Under the pieces are notes generated by a model that was given only the letters and a program-made list of their open reading frames with translations, did not search any database and had not been told where the DNA came from. The position numbers and the translations under genes were made by a program. Of a DNA stretch of 64,000 nucleotides, positions 37,449 through 46,646 are shown one piece after another (the stretch's first letter is position 1; each line of letters opens with the position of its first letter). The stretch lies in NCBI GenBank assembly GCA_945919795.1, contig CAMEJJ010000017.1, forward strand, positions 1-64,000, written 5' to 3'. Source of the DNA: an uncultured Lachnospiraceae bacterium (GTDB lineage Bacteria > Bacillota > Clostridia > Lachnospirales > Lachnospiraceae).

Positions 37449-39290
37449 TCATATAAAGGGATACATATCATCCAGTTTTGGAGATACCATCGTTCCGTCT
37501 TGTAAGCGTTTCGATGCAAGCTTCGGTTCAAAGTTTTGTTTTTCATCCACAAACACTTCCAGAATGATTGGTCCGACTTCATTCAAAAATGCCGTAACTT
37601 CATTTTTTATATCATTTAAGTCATCTAACTTTCTATATTTCACTCCAAATGCCATTGCCAACAGTTTAAAATCAGGAAATCCTACTCCATTATCGGCATT
37701 CACACCGGTTAACGGATGTTCTGAAAAAAGATTAGTCTGCGTCTGACGTATGGAATGATATCCATTATTGTTTAACAATATGATTTTTAAATTCAGGTTG
37801 TGATATGCTACCGTTGCCAGTTCCTGCAAATTCATCATGAAGCTTCCGTCTCCGTCGATACAGATAACGCGCTTTCCATCTTCTGCCACTGCACATCCCA
37901 AAGCCGCCGGAAAACCATATCCCATGGCAGCACAGCCGGAATTGGTAAACAACCGTTGTCCCTTCTTTACTTCAAAAGACTGAAATGTCATCACACAGGC
38001 ACTACCGTTTCCGCAGATTACCTTTTCACCCTCCGGCAGCATTTTGGAAAATTCTTTCAAAAAAGTATACGGGTTTAACGGTTTGTCTACTCTATAATAG
38101 GAAGGAAGTACAACCGGATACTTCTCATTGGTATCATGCGCCCAGGATAACCACTCTCTTCTTTCCGAATTTACTCGTTCTGCATTCTCTCGTTCTCCGT
38201 TCACTCTTTCTTCACACCGTGAATTCACAGATTCGATTTGAGAAGAGTTGGTTTCATCGCTCGTTTTTGAAAGAATATCGCGCAAAACATCTTTTACATC
38301 AGCATGGATTTTCATATTAATCTGCAATGTCGGCTTAGATAACTCATTCGCATCAATATCCACCATGATTTTATATGCATTTTCAGCAAAACATTGATAA
38401 TTGTAACTAATTTGGCGGATATTACAACGGCATCCCAAAATCAGAATGCAGTCCGCTTTTTGAACCACAAAGTTACCGCCACGATTTCCCACAGTTCCGG
38501 GACGTCCGCAATATAAAGGATGCTCATCCCATAACAAATCATGGGCATTCCAGGCAGTCACAACCGGTATCTGCAAGGTGTCAATCACCTTCAAAAATTC
38601 CTCATATGCACCGGAAAGTCGTATACCCGTACCTGCCAGTATCACAGGTTGTCTGGCATTTTGGAGATTTTCCAGTATCGCATTTGTCTGCGTCGTGTCA
38701 TAAACAGGAATTTCACCTATATATTCAGCCTCATCAAAACCGACAAGTCCATCCGTTTCAATGATTGCCCCCTGTACATCGACAGGTACATCAATCCAGA
38801 CCGGACCTTTTCTGCCATGATTGCACAAAAACCACGCCTTTTCCAGATGATAGCGGATACTCTCCGGTTCCGTTATCATAACCGTATATTTCGTCATCGG
38901 GCGAACACTTTCTACAATCTGATATTCCTGATCACCAAGTTGTCGCACCGTTGCGCCCGTACATGCGGTTGTGGTCTCTCTTTTTACCTGTCCGGATACC
39001 ACAAACATTGGGATACTATCCTGCCATGCACCAAGAACGCCTGTTATAGCATTGGTTCCACCCGGGCCGCTGGTCACACAGACTAAAGCAACATTTCCTG
39101 TAAGACGAGCATATCCTTCTGCCGCAATAGAACATGCCTGCTCATGATGATTGTATATAGTTTTTAAGCCTTCTTTATGACCAAATGCATCATTTAAATG
39201 CATAGCGCCGCCACCGGTCACCGAAAAATTGTGCTTTACACCATGTAAAACCAAAAAATCTGCGATATAGTCTGCCAAACGAATTCTCAT
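37449..39290 (-). CDS. TPP-dependent acetolactate-synthase-like enzyme of the glycan cluster
   Basis: 613 residues with all three TPP-enzyme domains: pyrimidine-binding (YNHHEQACSIAAEGYARLTG, catalytic Glu at 50), central FAD/nucleotide-type domain (about 190-340) and the PP-binding motif GDGSFMMNLQELATVAYHNLNLKIILLNNNGYHS (about 490-523). A charged repetitive insertion with repeated ERVN(S/G)E words at about 350-380 sits between domains two and three. The gene is not next to ilv genes; it follows an HMGL aldolase gene by 60 bp and lies in a surface-glycan region. YerE-type members of this family add a two-carbon unit to a CDP-ketosugar, so sugar branching is possible, but substrate is not readable from sequence. 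ATG after AAAGGA. Confidence 0.85.
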   Translation of the reverse strand: MRIRLADYIADFLVLHGVKHNFSVTGGGAMHLNDAFGHKEGLKTIYNHHEQACSIAAEGYARLTGNVALVCVTSGPGGTNAITGVLGAWQDSIPMFVVSGQVKRETTTACTGATVRQLGDQEYQIVESVRPMTKYTVMITEPESIRYHLEKAWFLCNHGRKGPVWIDVPVDVQGAIIETDGLVGFDEAEYIGEIPVYDTTQTNAILENLQNARQPVILAGTGIRLSGAYEEFLKVIDTLQIPVVTAWNAHDLLWDEHPLYCGRPGTVGNRGGNFVVQKADCILILGCRCNIRQISYNYQCFAENAYKIMVDIDANELSKPTLQINMKIHADVKDVLRDILSKTSDETNSSQIESVNSRCEERVNGERENAERVNSERREWLSWAHDTNEKYPVVLPSYYRVDKPLNPYTFLKEFSKMLPEGEKVICGNGSACVMTFQSFEVKKGQRLFTNSGCAAMGYGFPAALGCAVAEDGKRVICIDGDGSFMMNLQELATVAYHNLNLKIILLNNNGYHSIRQTQTNLFSEHPLTGVNADNGVGFPDFKLLAMAFGVKYRKLDDLNDIKNEVTAFLNEVGPIILEVFVDEKQNFEPKLASKRLQDGTMVSPKLDDMYPFI

Positions 39291-39350
39291 AGATATTCTA
39301 TTCCTTTCCCATATTTTTTAGTACATGTTTTCTATACAAATTGTTCGCAT

Positions 39351-40961
39351 TTATAAATTATTATCATCATAAAGACTATCTGTCAAAAACGTATAATGCT
39401 CTTTCCAGTCAAGCTTTCCCAAGCCTTTCTTTACGTCCTCATTGATATCCATCGCCTTTTCCTTGCTAAAGCTGTACGCCATGTTAGGATTGACGTAATC
39501 CTCTGTCTCTGAAGTCGTATAGCCATCAAAGCCAGCCAAGGTCACATGCTGTGTACCAATTTGTTTCAATACTTTCAAAAACATCAACATCGGATTATCT
39601 ACAATCAATGCTTCTTCATCCAACCAGGCACTGTAATTTAACATATAATCAAAATTCCCCTTGGCTCTTGTTACATTGCTCGTTGCAATGGTCTTAATCT
39701 GCTTGGGAAGATTTGCCAGCACTGAAGAAAGTCTTACATATCGTTTGGCATTACTCATAAAAATAAAATCAAGCGGGTATCCGTCCGGGCAGAAATTAAC
39801 AGAAACAACAACAGGATTTTTCTCTCTTATGTAAGCAATGATTTTATTATAATCGGTATATACTGAGTGTCCGGGTGCCAGTAATAGAATTTCTTTATCA
39901 GCAAACACGTCCTTTAAGCCTTCTAAATCATTAAAATCATTGCAGATATCCTTCTGATACTCTATATAGAGTTTCTCAATATAATCCTCATCATATAATA
40001 GTTTCTTTTCCTCATCCAATGATTCTAAAATCTCATTGATGGATTTTACGGACAATTTCTTTTTATCCATCAGATAGGAAACATAGTTGGGATGGCAGTC
40101 ATTGGATGCGGACAAAAAGAATTTAAACTGATATCCCCACGGACTTGTCCGGTAAATATCCAGTATCGTCACATCGATTGCCTCTAAAAGCTGACTTTTA
40201 TGATAAGCTTTTCCACAATTTTCATTCATATAAGTTGCCAGCAGTTCAATGGGTGCATTGCCCGCACTTTTCCCCATCCCATAAAGCGTTCCGTCAACAA
40301 CAAGTGTCCTGTCAATTTTCTTCTGCAGGAGTTCTATGCAGTTAGCATATGCTAATTGAAAGTTGTTGTGGGAATGATATCCCAGGCAGATATCCGGCTT
40401 TAATTGTTCATTGGCACAATCAAAATAAGACTGTAACTGTTTTTTATGTAATAAGCCATAGGTATCCACCATGGAAAACGCGTATGGTTCAACCTTATTT
40501 ACTTCCTCTAACAGATCATGATATTCCTCTTCGTTATAGCTTGTAATGGATACCGCCTGAACAAATACCGCATAACCCAGTTTTTTGATTTTTTTACAAA
40601 ATGTCAATGCTTCCGACATGTGATGTTTTTTAAAAATCACACGGATGCCATCCAGACAGCTTTCTTCAACCGGCAACAGTTTTTCTATTCCGCAGGTCCC
40701 GTAATCAATCATGCCTACAATCATAGACTTACCATGATCAAGCCCCTGTAAAAGTTTGTTCATACTCATCATGTCCGGAACAATACTTCTGTTAAAGTCA
40801 AAAGGACGACGTTCATCCAAGAACCCCGTCTCAATAATATCCACGCCCGCTCCCACCAGGCGTTCAAAAATATTCACAATATTTTCATGACCAAAATTCC
40901 AGTCATTGATGTACCCTCCATCCCGAAGCGTACAATCGAGCAGCTTGATGTTGTCTGCCAT
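39351..40961 (-). CDS. HMGL-like (DRE-TIM) aldolase fused to a C-terminal Rossmann-like domain
   Basis: 536 residues. The N-terminal about 280 residues are a DRE-TIM metallolyase: LLDCTLRDGGYINDW (7-21, metal-binding Asp), ETGFLDE, and GYHSHNNFQLAYAN (about 195-207, metal-binding HxHN-type pair), as in 4-hydroxy-2-oxovalerate aldolase. The C-terminal about 200 residues (from EILLLAPGHSVYTDY, about 355) contain VVVSVNFCPDGYPLDFIFMSNAKRY and HVTLAGFDGYT, resembling the DUF115/MAF-type sugar-associated fold. Co-transcribed with the TPP enzyme. Such pairs are found in capsule and O-antigen loci; product unknown. ATG after AGGAGA. Confidence 0.82.
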   Translation of the reverse strand: MADNIKLLDCTLRDGGYINDWNFGHENIVNIFERLVGAGVDIIETGFLDERRPFDFNRSIVPDMMSMNKLLQGLDHGKSMIVGMIDYGTCGIEKLLPVEESCLDGIRVIFKKHHMSEALTFCKKIKKLGYAVFVQAVSITSYNEEEYHDLLEEVNKVEPYAFSMVDTYGLLHKKQLQSYFDCANEQLKPDICLGYHSHNNFQLAYANCIELLQKKIDRTLVVDGTLYGMGKSAGNAPIELLATYMNENCGKAYHKSQLLEAIDVTILDIYRTSPWGYQFKFFLSASNDCHPNYVSYLMDKKKLSVKSINEILESLDEEKKLLYDEDYIEKLYIEYQKDICNDFNDLEGLKDVFADKEILLLAPGHSVYTDYNKIIAYIREKNPVVVSVNFCPDGYPLDFIFMSNAKRYVRLSSVLANLPKQIKTIATSNVTRAKGNFDYMLNYSAWLDEEALIVDNPMLMFLKVLKQIGTQHVTLAGFDGYTTSETEDYVNPNMAYSFSKEKAMDINEDVKKGLGKLDWKEHYTFLTDSLYDDNNL

Positions 40962-40981
40962 GGTTATTCTCCTAAAAGTTA

Positions 40982-40995
40982 TTGTATCAATACAA
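40982..40995. promoter_or_regulatory. TTGTAT-NN-ATACAA palindrome before the aldolase gene
   Basis: A perfect 6-bp-arm palindrome about 20 bp upstream of the aldolase ATG, a location suited to an operator or a short 5' hairpin. I cannot place a convincing -35/-10 pair around it. Confidence 0.3.
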
Positions 40996-41086
40996 AATCT
41001 GTGTTAATGTATTTAATCATATCTAATCCAGAACTCTTGTCATCACTATTTCGTTTTTATTTCACCATTTCCCCGCTCTTTGATAA

Positions 41087-41115
41087 TTGAATAAGCCCTT
41101 ATCCTTTGTTATAAT
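41087..41115 (+). promoter_or_regulatory. Promoter of small ORF A, conserved with that of small ORF B
   Basis: TTGAAT (41087-41092), 17-base spacer, TATAAT (41110-41115). The 19 bases TCTTTGATAATTGAATAAG spanning the -35 and the 10 bases CCTATCAATC that follow the -10 after three bases are identical to those before the gene at 59283. Confidence 0.8.
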
Positions 41116-41155
41116 ATACCTATCAATCACAAAACAAAAGGGTAGGTAACTGATT

Positions 41156-41329
41156 ATGGAGATGATAAATACGAATATTGAAGAATTAAAACAATCCAGC
41201 ATAGATATCTATGTTATCTTACAGCAAATCAAAGCAGATCCATCCAAATTGGATTATTATCTTTCTGTCTATGAAGGGAAATTAAGTACCCTTGGTGTTC
41301 CCCTTGAAACATTTCAAATAAAAAAGTAA
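41156..41329 (+). CDS. Small protein A (57 aa), paralogue of the protein at 59283
   Basis: Reads MEMINTNIEELKQSSIDIYV from an ATG with AGGTAACTGATT upstream and ends at a TAA at 41327. Predicted as two amphipathic helices. It shares with the 61-residue protein at 59283 the start ME-IN, an LQ-IK word, a central LD, and the ending L--LG-----F-I; alignment needs only a four-residue gap. The layout (helix, turn, xxLD, helix) faintly recalls Spo0E-type phosphatases, but the SQE part of the SQELD motif is missing, so I do not assign that family. No signal peptide, membrane segment or cysteines. It is the only + strand gene among leftward neighbours and has its own strong promoter. Confidence 0.7.
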   Translation: MEMINTNIEELKQSSIDIYVILQQIKADPSKLDYYLSVYEGKLSTLGVPLETFQIKK

Positions 41330-41369
41330 CCTGTTAACATTATAAGGGATAGGGGTTTATTGAGCAATC

Positions 41370-41437
41370 AATCATAAACTTATGTTTTATTTATGATTTC
41401 ATAAACTACTCATAAGTAGTCTACTCATGAGTAGTTT
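41370..41437. terminator. Two consecutive hairpins between convergent genes
   Basis: AATCATAAA/TTTATGATT (41370-41378, 41390-41398) and AAACTACTCAT/ATGAGTAGTTT (41403-41413, 41427-41437) are perfect inverted repeats in the 141 bp between small ORF A and the methyltransferase stop. Neither is followed by a good T-run, but position suits transcription ends for both strands. Confidence 0.4.
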
Positions 41438-41470
41438 GAATTAACAAACATTAATTTCACACCTTAACCA

Positions 41471-42265
41471 TTAACACTTTCTCCAAATATAACCTTTTGC
41501 AACAAAATGCAGTCTTCTTGTATGAACTTCATTCACAATATATTCTTCTACCTTTTCAAAGCCGGCATTTTGTATTAGCCGGATATATAATTCTTCTGAC
41601 CTATAAACAGCATTATATCCGGTCCTTTTATTAAATAAAAATACAATCTCTTTATTTTCCATATTTAAAGTGTCTCTAGTACAAAGATATCCGCCGGTTT
41701 TTATATGTTCAGATATATTTTGAATCATCTCTTTGAATGTATCATCATCATCAATATACATCATCATTCCTAAAATAACAGCCCCATCATATACCGTATT
41801 CAACTTCATTTTTCTTGCATCTTCACTGAAGAATGAAGCATTGGGAACTTCTTTCCATTCATTTTCAGCCGTCTCAATCATTTTTTTTGAGTAATCCAGA
41901 CCATGAATCTCACTACAAGATGGCGCCATTTTTGCTGTCCATTCTCCAGAACCGCACCCTATATCAATTATCATTGGTTTATATTCATACTTTGAAAAAA
42001 AATGCGTAAAAATCAGTTTTTCCGTTTCCGAATACATCTTTGGAAAATATGTTTTGGTACTATAATTGTTCTGTTCGCTCCAAAATCTATCGATCTGACA
42101 ACTATACTTTTTTACTGTTTTATCAAAAGCATCCTTCCCATTGCAAAATAGTTCATCACCATATTGATATACATATTTTTTATCTTTTTCAAAAGATCTT
42201 TTACTGATTGTTGAAATCAATCTCCAATATAAACCACAAAACAAATTATATATTTTCCTAAACAT
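41471..42265 (-). CDS. Class I SAM-dependent methyltransferase
   Basis: 264 residues. Motif I IIDIGCGSGEW is at 99-109, followed by GLDYSKKMIETAENEW (motif II acidic residue) and VILGMMMYIDDDDTFKEM (motif IV region) with a late GGYLCTRDTL. The N-terminal 90 residues are specific to this protein. Last gene of the long glycan operon, after the TagD-like gene by 58 bp, so a glycan O-methyltransferase or lipid-linked substrate is plausible; target not determined. ATG follows AGGAGG. Confidence 0.8.
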   Translation of the reverse strand: MFRKIYNLFCGLYWRLISTISKRSFEKDKKYVYQYGDELFCNGKDAFDKTVKKYSCQIDRFWSEQNNYSTKTYFPKMYSETEKLIFTHFFSKYEYKPMIIDIGCGSGEWTAKMAPSCSEIHGLDYSKKMIETAENEWKEVPNASFFSEDARKMKLNTVYDGAVILGMMMYIDDDDTFKEMIQNISEHIKTGGYLCTRDTLNMENKEIVFLFNKRTGYNAVYRSEELYIRLIQNAGFEKVEEYIVNEVHTRRLHFVAKGYIWRKC

Positions 42266-42323
42266 GAACTATTTCCTCCTAAATAGCATAACCTTATCTT
42301 TCAACAACAATAAAATATGCTAA

Positions 42324-42749
42324 CTATTTGGGCATATCATTTTTCGTTCCAACTAATTCCTTTTTTATATCACGCGAACAAATACCAGGGGTTCTTTTCA
42401 ATCTGACAACTTGCTTATCATGCTCCCTACACCACGATACAACCTTGTCAAATCGATCACCAATATGATCTTCACCTAATGCCAATATATCAAAATCAAT
42501 CTTTTCAAGCGTTTCAACCGAAACACTATCATATTCAACAACTTCATCCACTATTTTCAAAGCACTTACTAATGCAATTCTCTGACTTGTGGAATAAAGT
42601 ATATTTGCATCCGGTTTATATTTTAAAATAGATTCTCCATTTTGAACAGCAACAATCAGATAATCCGCGTACTCTTTACATTGAAAAAAAAGATTTAAGT
42701 GACCAATATGAAAATAGTCAAAAACTCCGAATGTTAAAATTTTTTTCAT
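42324..42749 (-). CDS. TagD-like cytidylyltransferase (CDP-glycerol or CDP-polyol forming)
   Basis: 141 residues. The nucleotidyltransferase signature is present as FDYFHIGHLNL with H14-I-G-H17, and the C-terminal RTPGICSRDIKK corresponds to the RTxGISTT block of glycerol-3-phosphate cytidylyltransferases. It overlaps the upstream CDP-glycerol-type transferase gene by 32 bp, a functional pairing that suggests it makes that enzyme's CDP-linked donor. A polyol other than glycerol is possible. ATG at 42749 has GGGAG upstream. Confidence 0.82.
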   Translation of the reverse strand: MKKILTFGVFDYFHIGHLNLFFQCKEYADYLIVAVQNGESILKYKPDANILYSTSQRIALVSALKIVDEVVEYDSVSVETLEKIDFDILALGEDHIGDRFDKVVSWCREHDKQVVRLKRTPGICSRDIKKELVGTKNDMPK

Positions 42750-44058
42750 TCCAGCTCTTTTCTCCCTTTAATATATTTATTTCATCCAAAATAAACTTTG
42801 AAACATTTGGATAATTAATTGCAATATTATCCCGAAACCAGGAATCATTTATTATTTTATCATTATAGTCATCTCGGATGATATCCTGTATAAATTCTAT
42901 TATATCATTCTCATTTCGAGCAATTCTGTATTGAGCAACAGCCATATTCATCAATGTTGTGAGATTTCTTTTTTTAAGTTTTTTATTATAAACAAAGCAT
43001 CCCGGTTTACCTGTATATAACCATTCAATTGTAAAAGAGCCACAATCATTTATGATTGCATCACATTCCGCAAAAATTTTAAAATAATCTCCTCCACAGG
43101 AATATTCTATGCCATTTCTTCTTAGTTCCGTCAAATATTGTTCAACCTGCTCTTCACTCCAAATTCCTTCGTTAACCAGAGTTGTAAACAGTAAGGGATG
43201 CGGTCTAAATACAAAATCCACTTCAGGAAACATATTTGGCAGACATAAAATCAATTTATAATAATCACGAAAATTTGATAAAGGCAGTCTTTTCATGGAA
43301 ACCGTATGATGAGAAGCAATTAGTATTTTTTTCCTCTCATTTTTGCATGCAGGAAGCTGCTCCATCCTATCCATTTTGGAATATCCTGCCAATACCACAT
43401 TGGCCCCCTTTATTGTTTGATATTTACAAAAATCATTATATGAATATGTCGTATCTGCAAAGCATTTCCAAACAAAATTAAGTTCTTTATTTCTTAATCG
43501 TCCTAAAGTAGTATATTTTCCTACATCATATCCGTAAGAGATGTATATTGGCAAAACACTCTTTTTTGCAGCATATTGAATTTTATGTACCTCATTTACC
43601 ATATCATCATAAGGATTCGCATAATAGACAATATCTAATTCATCTAAATAATCATAAAATTCTCCCGTGTCAGGATTCCAGCCATCAAACACAAATTCTT
43701 TTCCATAAAGATTAATAAAATAATCTCTTGTCTGCATATAAAGTTTACGCTTATTACTTTCCCCTCTCTTCACATCGGGTATGATTACTATTCTGGGATT
43801 CCAATGATTCTTGTCATCCAACATAAGTCTGAAAATACCATCTCCACCAAAAGTAGAATCAAATATTACGTATGCAGCAAAATTCAATCTATCTTTATTT
43901 GAATCTTTTATATTCTTAACCACATCATCATAATGACATGCATAATTCTTTGCTTCTATCGCAAGTTCGTTTTGCCTTTTGCCAAAAAACATCAATTCCT
44001 TACAAACAGTTAAATAATGATTAATAATATTTATAAAACGTTGTAAAATACTCTCCAT
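42718..44058 (-). CDS. CDP-glycerol:glycerophosphotransferase-like enzyme (TagB/TagF family)
   Basis: 446 residues, peripheral membrane glycan enzyme with a GT-B fold. The C-terminal half has family features: KILIASHHTV, FPEVDFVFRPHPLLF (RPHP motif, catalytic-region His), and ECDAIINDCGSFTIEWLYTGKPGCFVY (the ND-x-SS-x-x-E region). It probably adds a polyol-phosphate to the lipid-linked glycan, using the product of the overlapping TagD-like gene. ATG overlaps the end region of the flippase gene, two bases away. Confidence 0.85.
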   Translation of the reverse strand: MESILQRFINIINHYLTVCKELMFFGKRQNELAIEAKNYACHYDDVVKNIKDSNKDRLNFAAYVIFDSTFGGDGIFRLMLDDKNHWNPRIVIIPDVKRGESNKRKLYMQTRDYFINLYGKEFVFDGWNPDTGEFYDYLDELDIVYYANPYDDMVNEVHKIQYAAKKSVLPIYISYGYDVGKYTTLGRLRNKELNFVWKCFADTTYSYNDFCKYQTIKGANVVLAGYSKMDRMEQLPACKNERKKILIASHHTVSMKRLPLSNFRDYYKLILCLPNMFPEVDFVFRPHPLLFTTLVNEGIWSEEQVEQYLTELRRNGIEYSCGGDYFKIFAECDAIINDCGSFTIEWLYTGKPGCFVYNKKLKKRNLTTLMNMAVAQYRIARNENDIIEFIQDIIRDDYNDKIINDSWFRDNIAINYPNVSKFILDEINILKGEKSWNEKNFNIRSF

Positions 44059-44060
44059 TT

Positions 44061-45512
44061 TTACTCACCATATTTATTCTTTATAATATGCCAATAGCGC
44101 ATTATAACTTTTCTAATGGCAAACATAAACACCAGTAAAACTATTCCAAAGCAAATTCTAACGTCTCTTTGATTATAAAAAACAACTCCTAAAAAAGATA
44201 AAATCAGGAATGCAAAAACAATAACAACAATGGATTTTATATCAAATAATTCACCCGATACTTTTTCTTGTTTCAACACTTTTCTAGCGGCAATATAATT
44301 GATTAAAGCAAACATTAGATAACTGAAAAAAGTAGTATATCCAGCCGCTATCCATCCAAAACGAGGAATAAACATCCAATTTAAAATAATGTTTAAAAGA
44401 GCCGAAATAACCGATGCATGTATTAAACCTTTCTTTTTTTCATAATAAAAAAGTATATTATTTGTTAACTGTGCCAAAAACAGAAGCAATACACTAATTG
44501 TTACAGGGGGAATGTTCCAAACTGCGGACATATATTTTTCACCTGCAACTAACATAATAATTTCAGGTGCAAACCAAATAACTCCCAAAAAAACACAGGA
44601 TAAAATGCCAATTATAATATTAACAACTTGTTTTATATCGGAATAATCCTTTTTTTCCATCTTATTGTAAAACCAAGGTATATAAGTATTATTTATTGAT
44701 ACCAACAGTATATCGCATGCAAATGCTATATTATAAGACACGCCGTATATCGCAGCCGCTCCCTTATCAACCATATGACTGATCATAATTCTGTCACTTG
44801 TATTAAACACCATCTGAGACAGATAGTACAAAATCAGGGGGAGATTAAATCTCAAAGCATAATTCCAAAAAAACTTATTATAAAGCGATTTTGCTTTGAT
44901 AATACTTTTGACAAACAAGCTACCACCAAACACAATGGTAACCAAAGCGCTTCCGATTATTCTTGCATATCCCTTTTCATTAAACATACACACGAAAAGA
45001 ATTTGCAATATAAGAGACAACACCGCCATGGATAAGGTAAGAACAACCACCTCTTTATATCTATTCTCAAACTTCTTTTTACTACTCCACATAATAATAA
45101 TTGTATTTGAAATAATCTCAAATACCATTATTAAAATAATGTATGTAGGCAATTCAAAAAAATAATTCCAAAATTGTCGAAAAGGTATGTAAACAAGAAG
45201 AAACAGACTCGATAAACCTAAACATATTCCTTCTACTGCAGTAACATACTCATCTCTTTGATGGCAAAACTTTACCATCGCTTTCGAGAAGGACCCATAC
45301 GGCAGTTGAAGGGTCAAAAAAATTGTCAAAAGGCTCATCCATGAAGTATATATTGTAACCTGACCATACTGTTCTGTAGATAAAAATCTTGTAAAAAAGG
45401 GCATCGTCAAAAAACTCAACCCTCTTTGAATTACTCCACAAAACATATATACGAAAGAAACTTTAGCCTCCAATGGAATATCGTTCCATCTGGCCATCAC
45501 TTTATTTTTCAC
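44061..45512 (-). CDS. Wzx-type polysaccharide flippase
   Basis: 483 residues with about 12-14 hydrophobic segments, beginning KVSFVYMFCGVIQRGLSFLTMPFFTRFLSTEQYGQVTIY, the typical start of the MOP/PST flippase family (Wzx). It should flip undecaprenyl-linked repeat units across the membrane. The start may be the GTG at 45512 or an ATG five codons downstream; neither has a strong ribosome site. It follows the FdtB-like gene by 18 bp. Confidence 0.9.
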   Translation of the reverse strand: MKNKVMARWNDIPLEAKVSFVYMFCGVIQRGLSFLTMPFFTRFLSTEQYGQVTIYTSWMSLLTIFLTLQLPYGSFSKAMVKFCHQRDEYVTAVEGICLGLSSLFLLVYIPFRQFWNYFFELPTYIILIMVFEIISNTIIIMWSSKKKFENRYKEVVVLTLSMAVLSLILQILFVCMFNEKGYARIIGSALVTIVFGGSLFVKSIIKAKSLYNKFFWNYALRFNLPLILYYLSQMVFNTSDRIMISHMVDKGAAAIYGVSYNIAFACDILLVSINNTYIPWFYNKMEKKDYSDIKQVVNIIIGILSCVFLGVIWFAPEIIMLVAGEKYMSAVWNIPPVTISVLLLFLAQLTNNILFYYEKKKGLIHASVISALLNIILNWMFIPRFGWIAAGYTTFFSYLMFALINYIAARKVLKQEKVSGELFDIKSIVVIVFAFLILSFLGVVFYNQRDVRICFGIVLLVFMFAIRKVIMRYWHIIKNKYGE

Positions 45513-45530
45513 CGTAATCTTTTCCCATTC

Positions 45531-46628
45531 TCAACAAAAACTATTTATGCACGAAATGACATATTCAACTTCCGAAACATCCATACCATAATACATAGGC
45601 AAACTAAGTTCCGTGTCACTTATTTCCTCTGCTATTGGGTAGTCTCCCTTTTTATATCCTAATTCTCTATAGCATTCCTGCAGGTGAATCGGTATAGGAT
45701 AATGCTTATTGGTTTCTATACCACAATTTCTTAAATACGTTTCCAATTCCAATCTTTTTTTACAACGTATTGCAAAAATATGCCACACATGATTGGTGTA
45801 ATCCGGAACATATGGAATAATTATTTCCGGATTCTTTATTCCATCAAGATATTGTTTGGCAATCTTCTGCCTGTATTCATTCACACGATCCAAATAATGC
45901 AGTTTCACTAACAAAAAAGCCGCCTGAAGTTCATCAAGTCTGGAATTCGCTCCGCAAAAAACATGATGATATTTCATGTCAGAACCATAATTACCTAAAT
46001 ATTTTATTTTTTGATATAAGTTTTCCTGTTTTGTTACTACAGCTCCGGCATCACCAAGCGCTCCCAGATTTTTACCAGGATAAAAACTAAATCCTGCCGC
46101 ATCGCCAAATGAACCGACTTTCTTATCTTTATATGTTGCTCCGTGTGCCTGCGCACAATCTTCAACAACAAACAAATCATGTCTTAATGCTATATCCATA
46201 ATCGGGTCCATATCACATGACTGCCCATATAGATGAACCGGCATAATAGCTTTCGTTTTATCAGTAATTGATTTTTCAATTAAGGAAACATCGATGGTAT
46301 AAGTATGTATATCAGGCTCAACCAAAACGGGAATTGCTCCGACATTTGATACAGCTAAAGCAGTGGCAATAAACGTATTTGCAGGAACAATTACTTCATC
46401 GCCTGAACCAATATCCAATGCTTTTAGCGCAAGAGTTAATGCATCCAGCCCATTCCCAACTCCAACACAATAATTCATGTCACAATATTGTGCAAACTCT
46501 CTTTCGAAAGAAGCATTTTCTGCTCCTCTAATATACCAGCTATTCTGTAGAACACGCTCAAACGCCTGATGTAATTCTATATTCAATTCTTTCTCTAATG
46601 GAACAAAACTAACAAAAGGTACTTTCAT
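45531..46628 (-). CDS. Sugar 3-aminotransferase, FdtB/QdtB-like (DegT/DnrJ/EryC1 family)
   Basis: 365 residues, PLP-dependent aminotransferase. PLP-binding lysine is K186 in [40 protein letters not shown] precedes it and [12 protein letters not shown] follows. Its neighbour is a 3,4-ketoisomerase (FdtA/QdtA-like), so the substrate is probably dTDP-3-keto-6-deoxyhexose, giving dTDP-3-amino-3,6-dideoxyhexose (Fuc3N or Qui3N). ATG after AAGAGGA. RmlA/RmlB, needed to supply the dTDP precursor, are not in the window. Confidence 0.88.
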   Translation of the reverse strand: MKVPFVSFVPLEKELNIELHQAFERVLQNSWYIRGAENASFEREFAQYCDMNYCVGVGNGLDALTLALKALDIGSGDEVIVPANTFIATALAVSNVGAIPVLVEPDIHTYTIDVSLIEKSITDKTKAIMPVHLYGQSCDMDPIMDIALRHDLFVVEDCAQAHGATYKDKKVGSFGDAAGFSFYPGKNLGALGDAGAVVTKQENLYQKIKYLGNYGSDMKYHHVFCGANSRLDELQAAFLLVKLHYLDRVNEYRQKIAKQYLDGIKNPEIIIPYVPDYTNHVWHIFAIRCKKRLELETYLRNCGIETNKHYPIPIHLQECYRELGYKKGDYPIAEEISDTELSLPMYYGMDVSEVEYVISCINSFC

Positions 46629-46646
46629 TTTTCCTCTTTTCAGATA

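Noticed and set aside
37449-39290. Acetolactate synthase IlvB for branched-chain amino acids
   Set aside because: No ilvN, ilvC or leu genes nearby; glycan context and aldolase partner point elsewhere, although the fold is the same.
41156-41329. Assignment of the small proteins to the Spo0E phosphatase family
   Set aside because: Size and an xxLD word fit loosely, but the SQELD signature is incomplete in both; kept as unknown.
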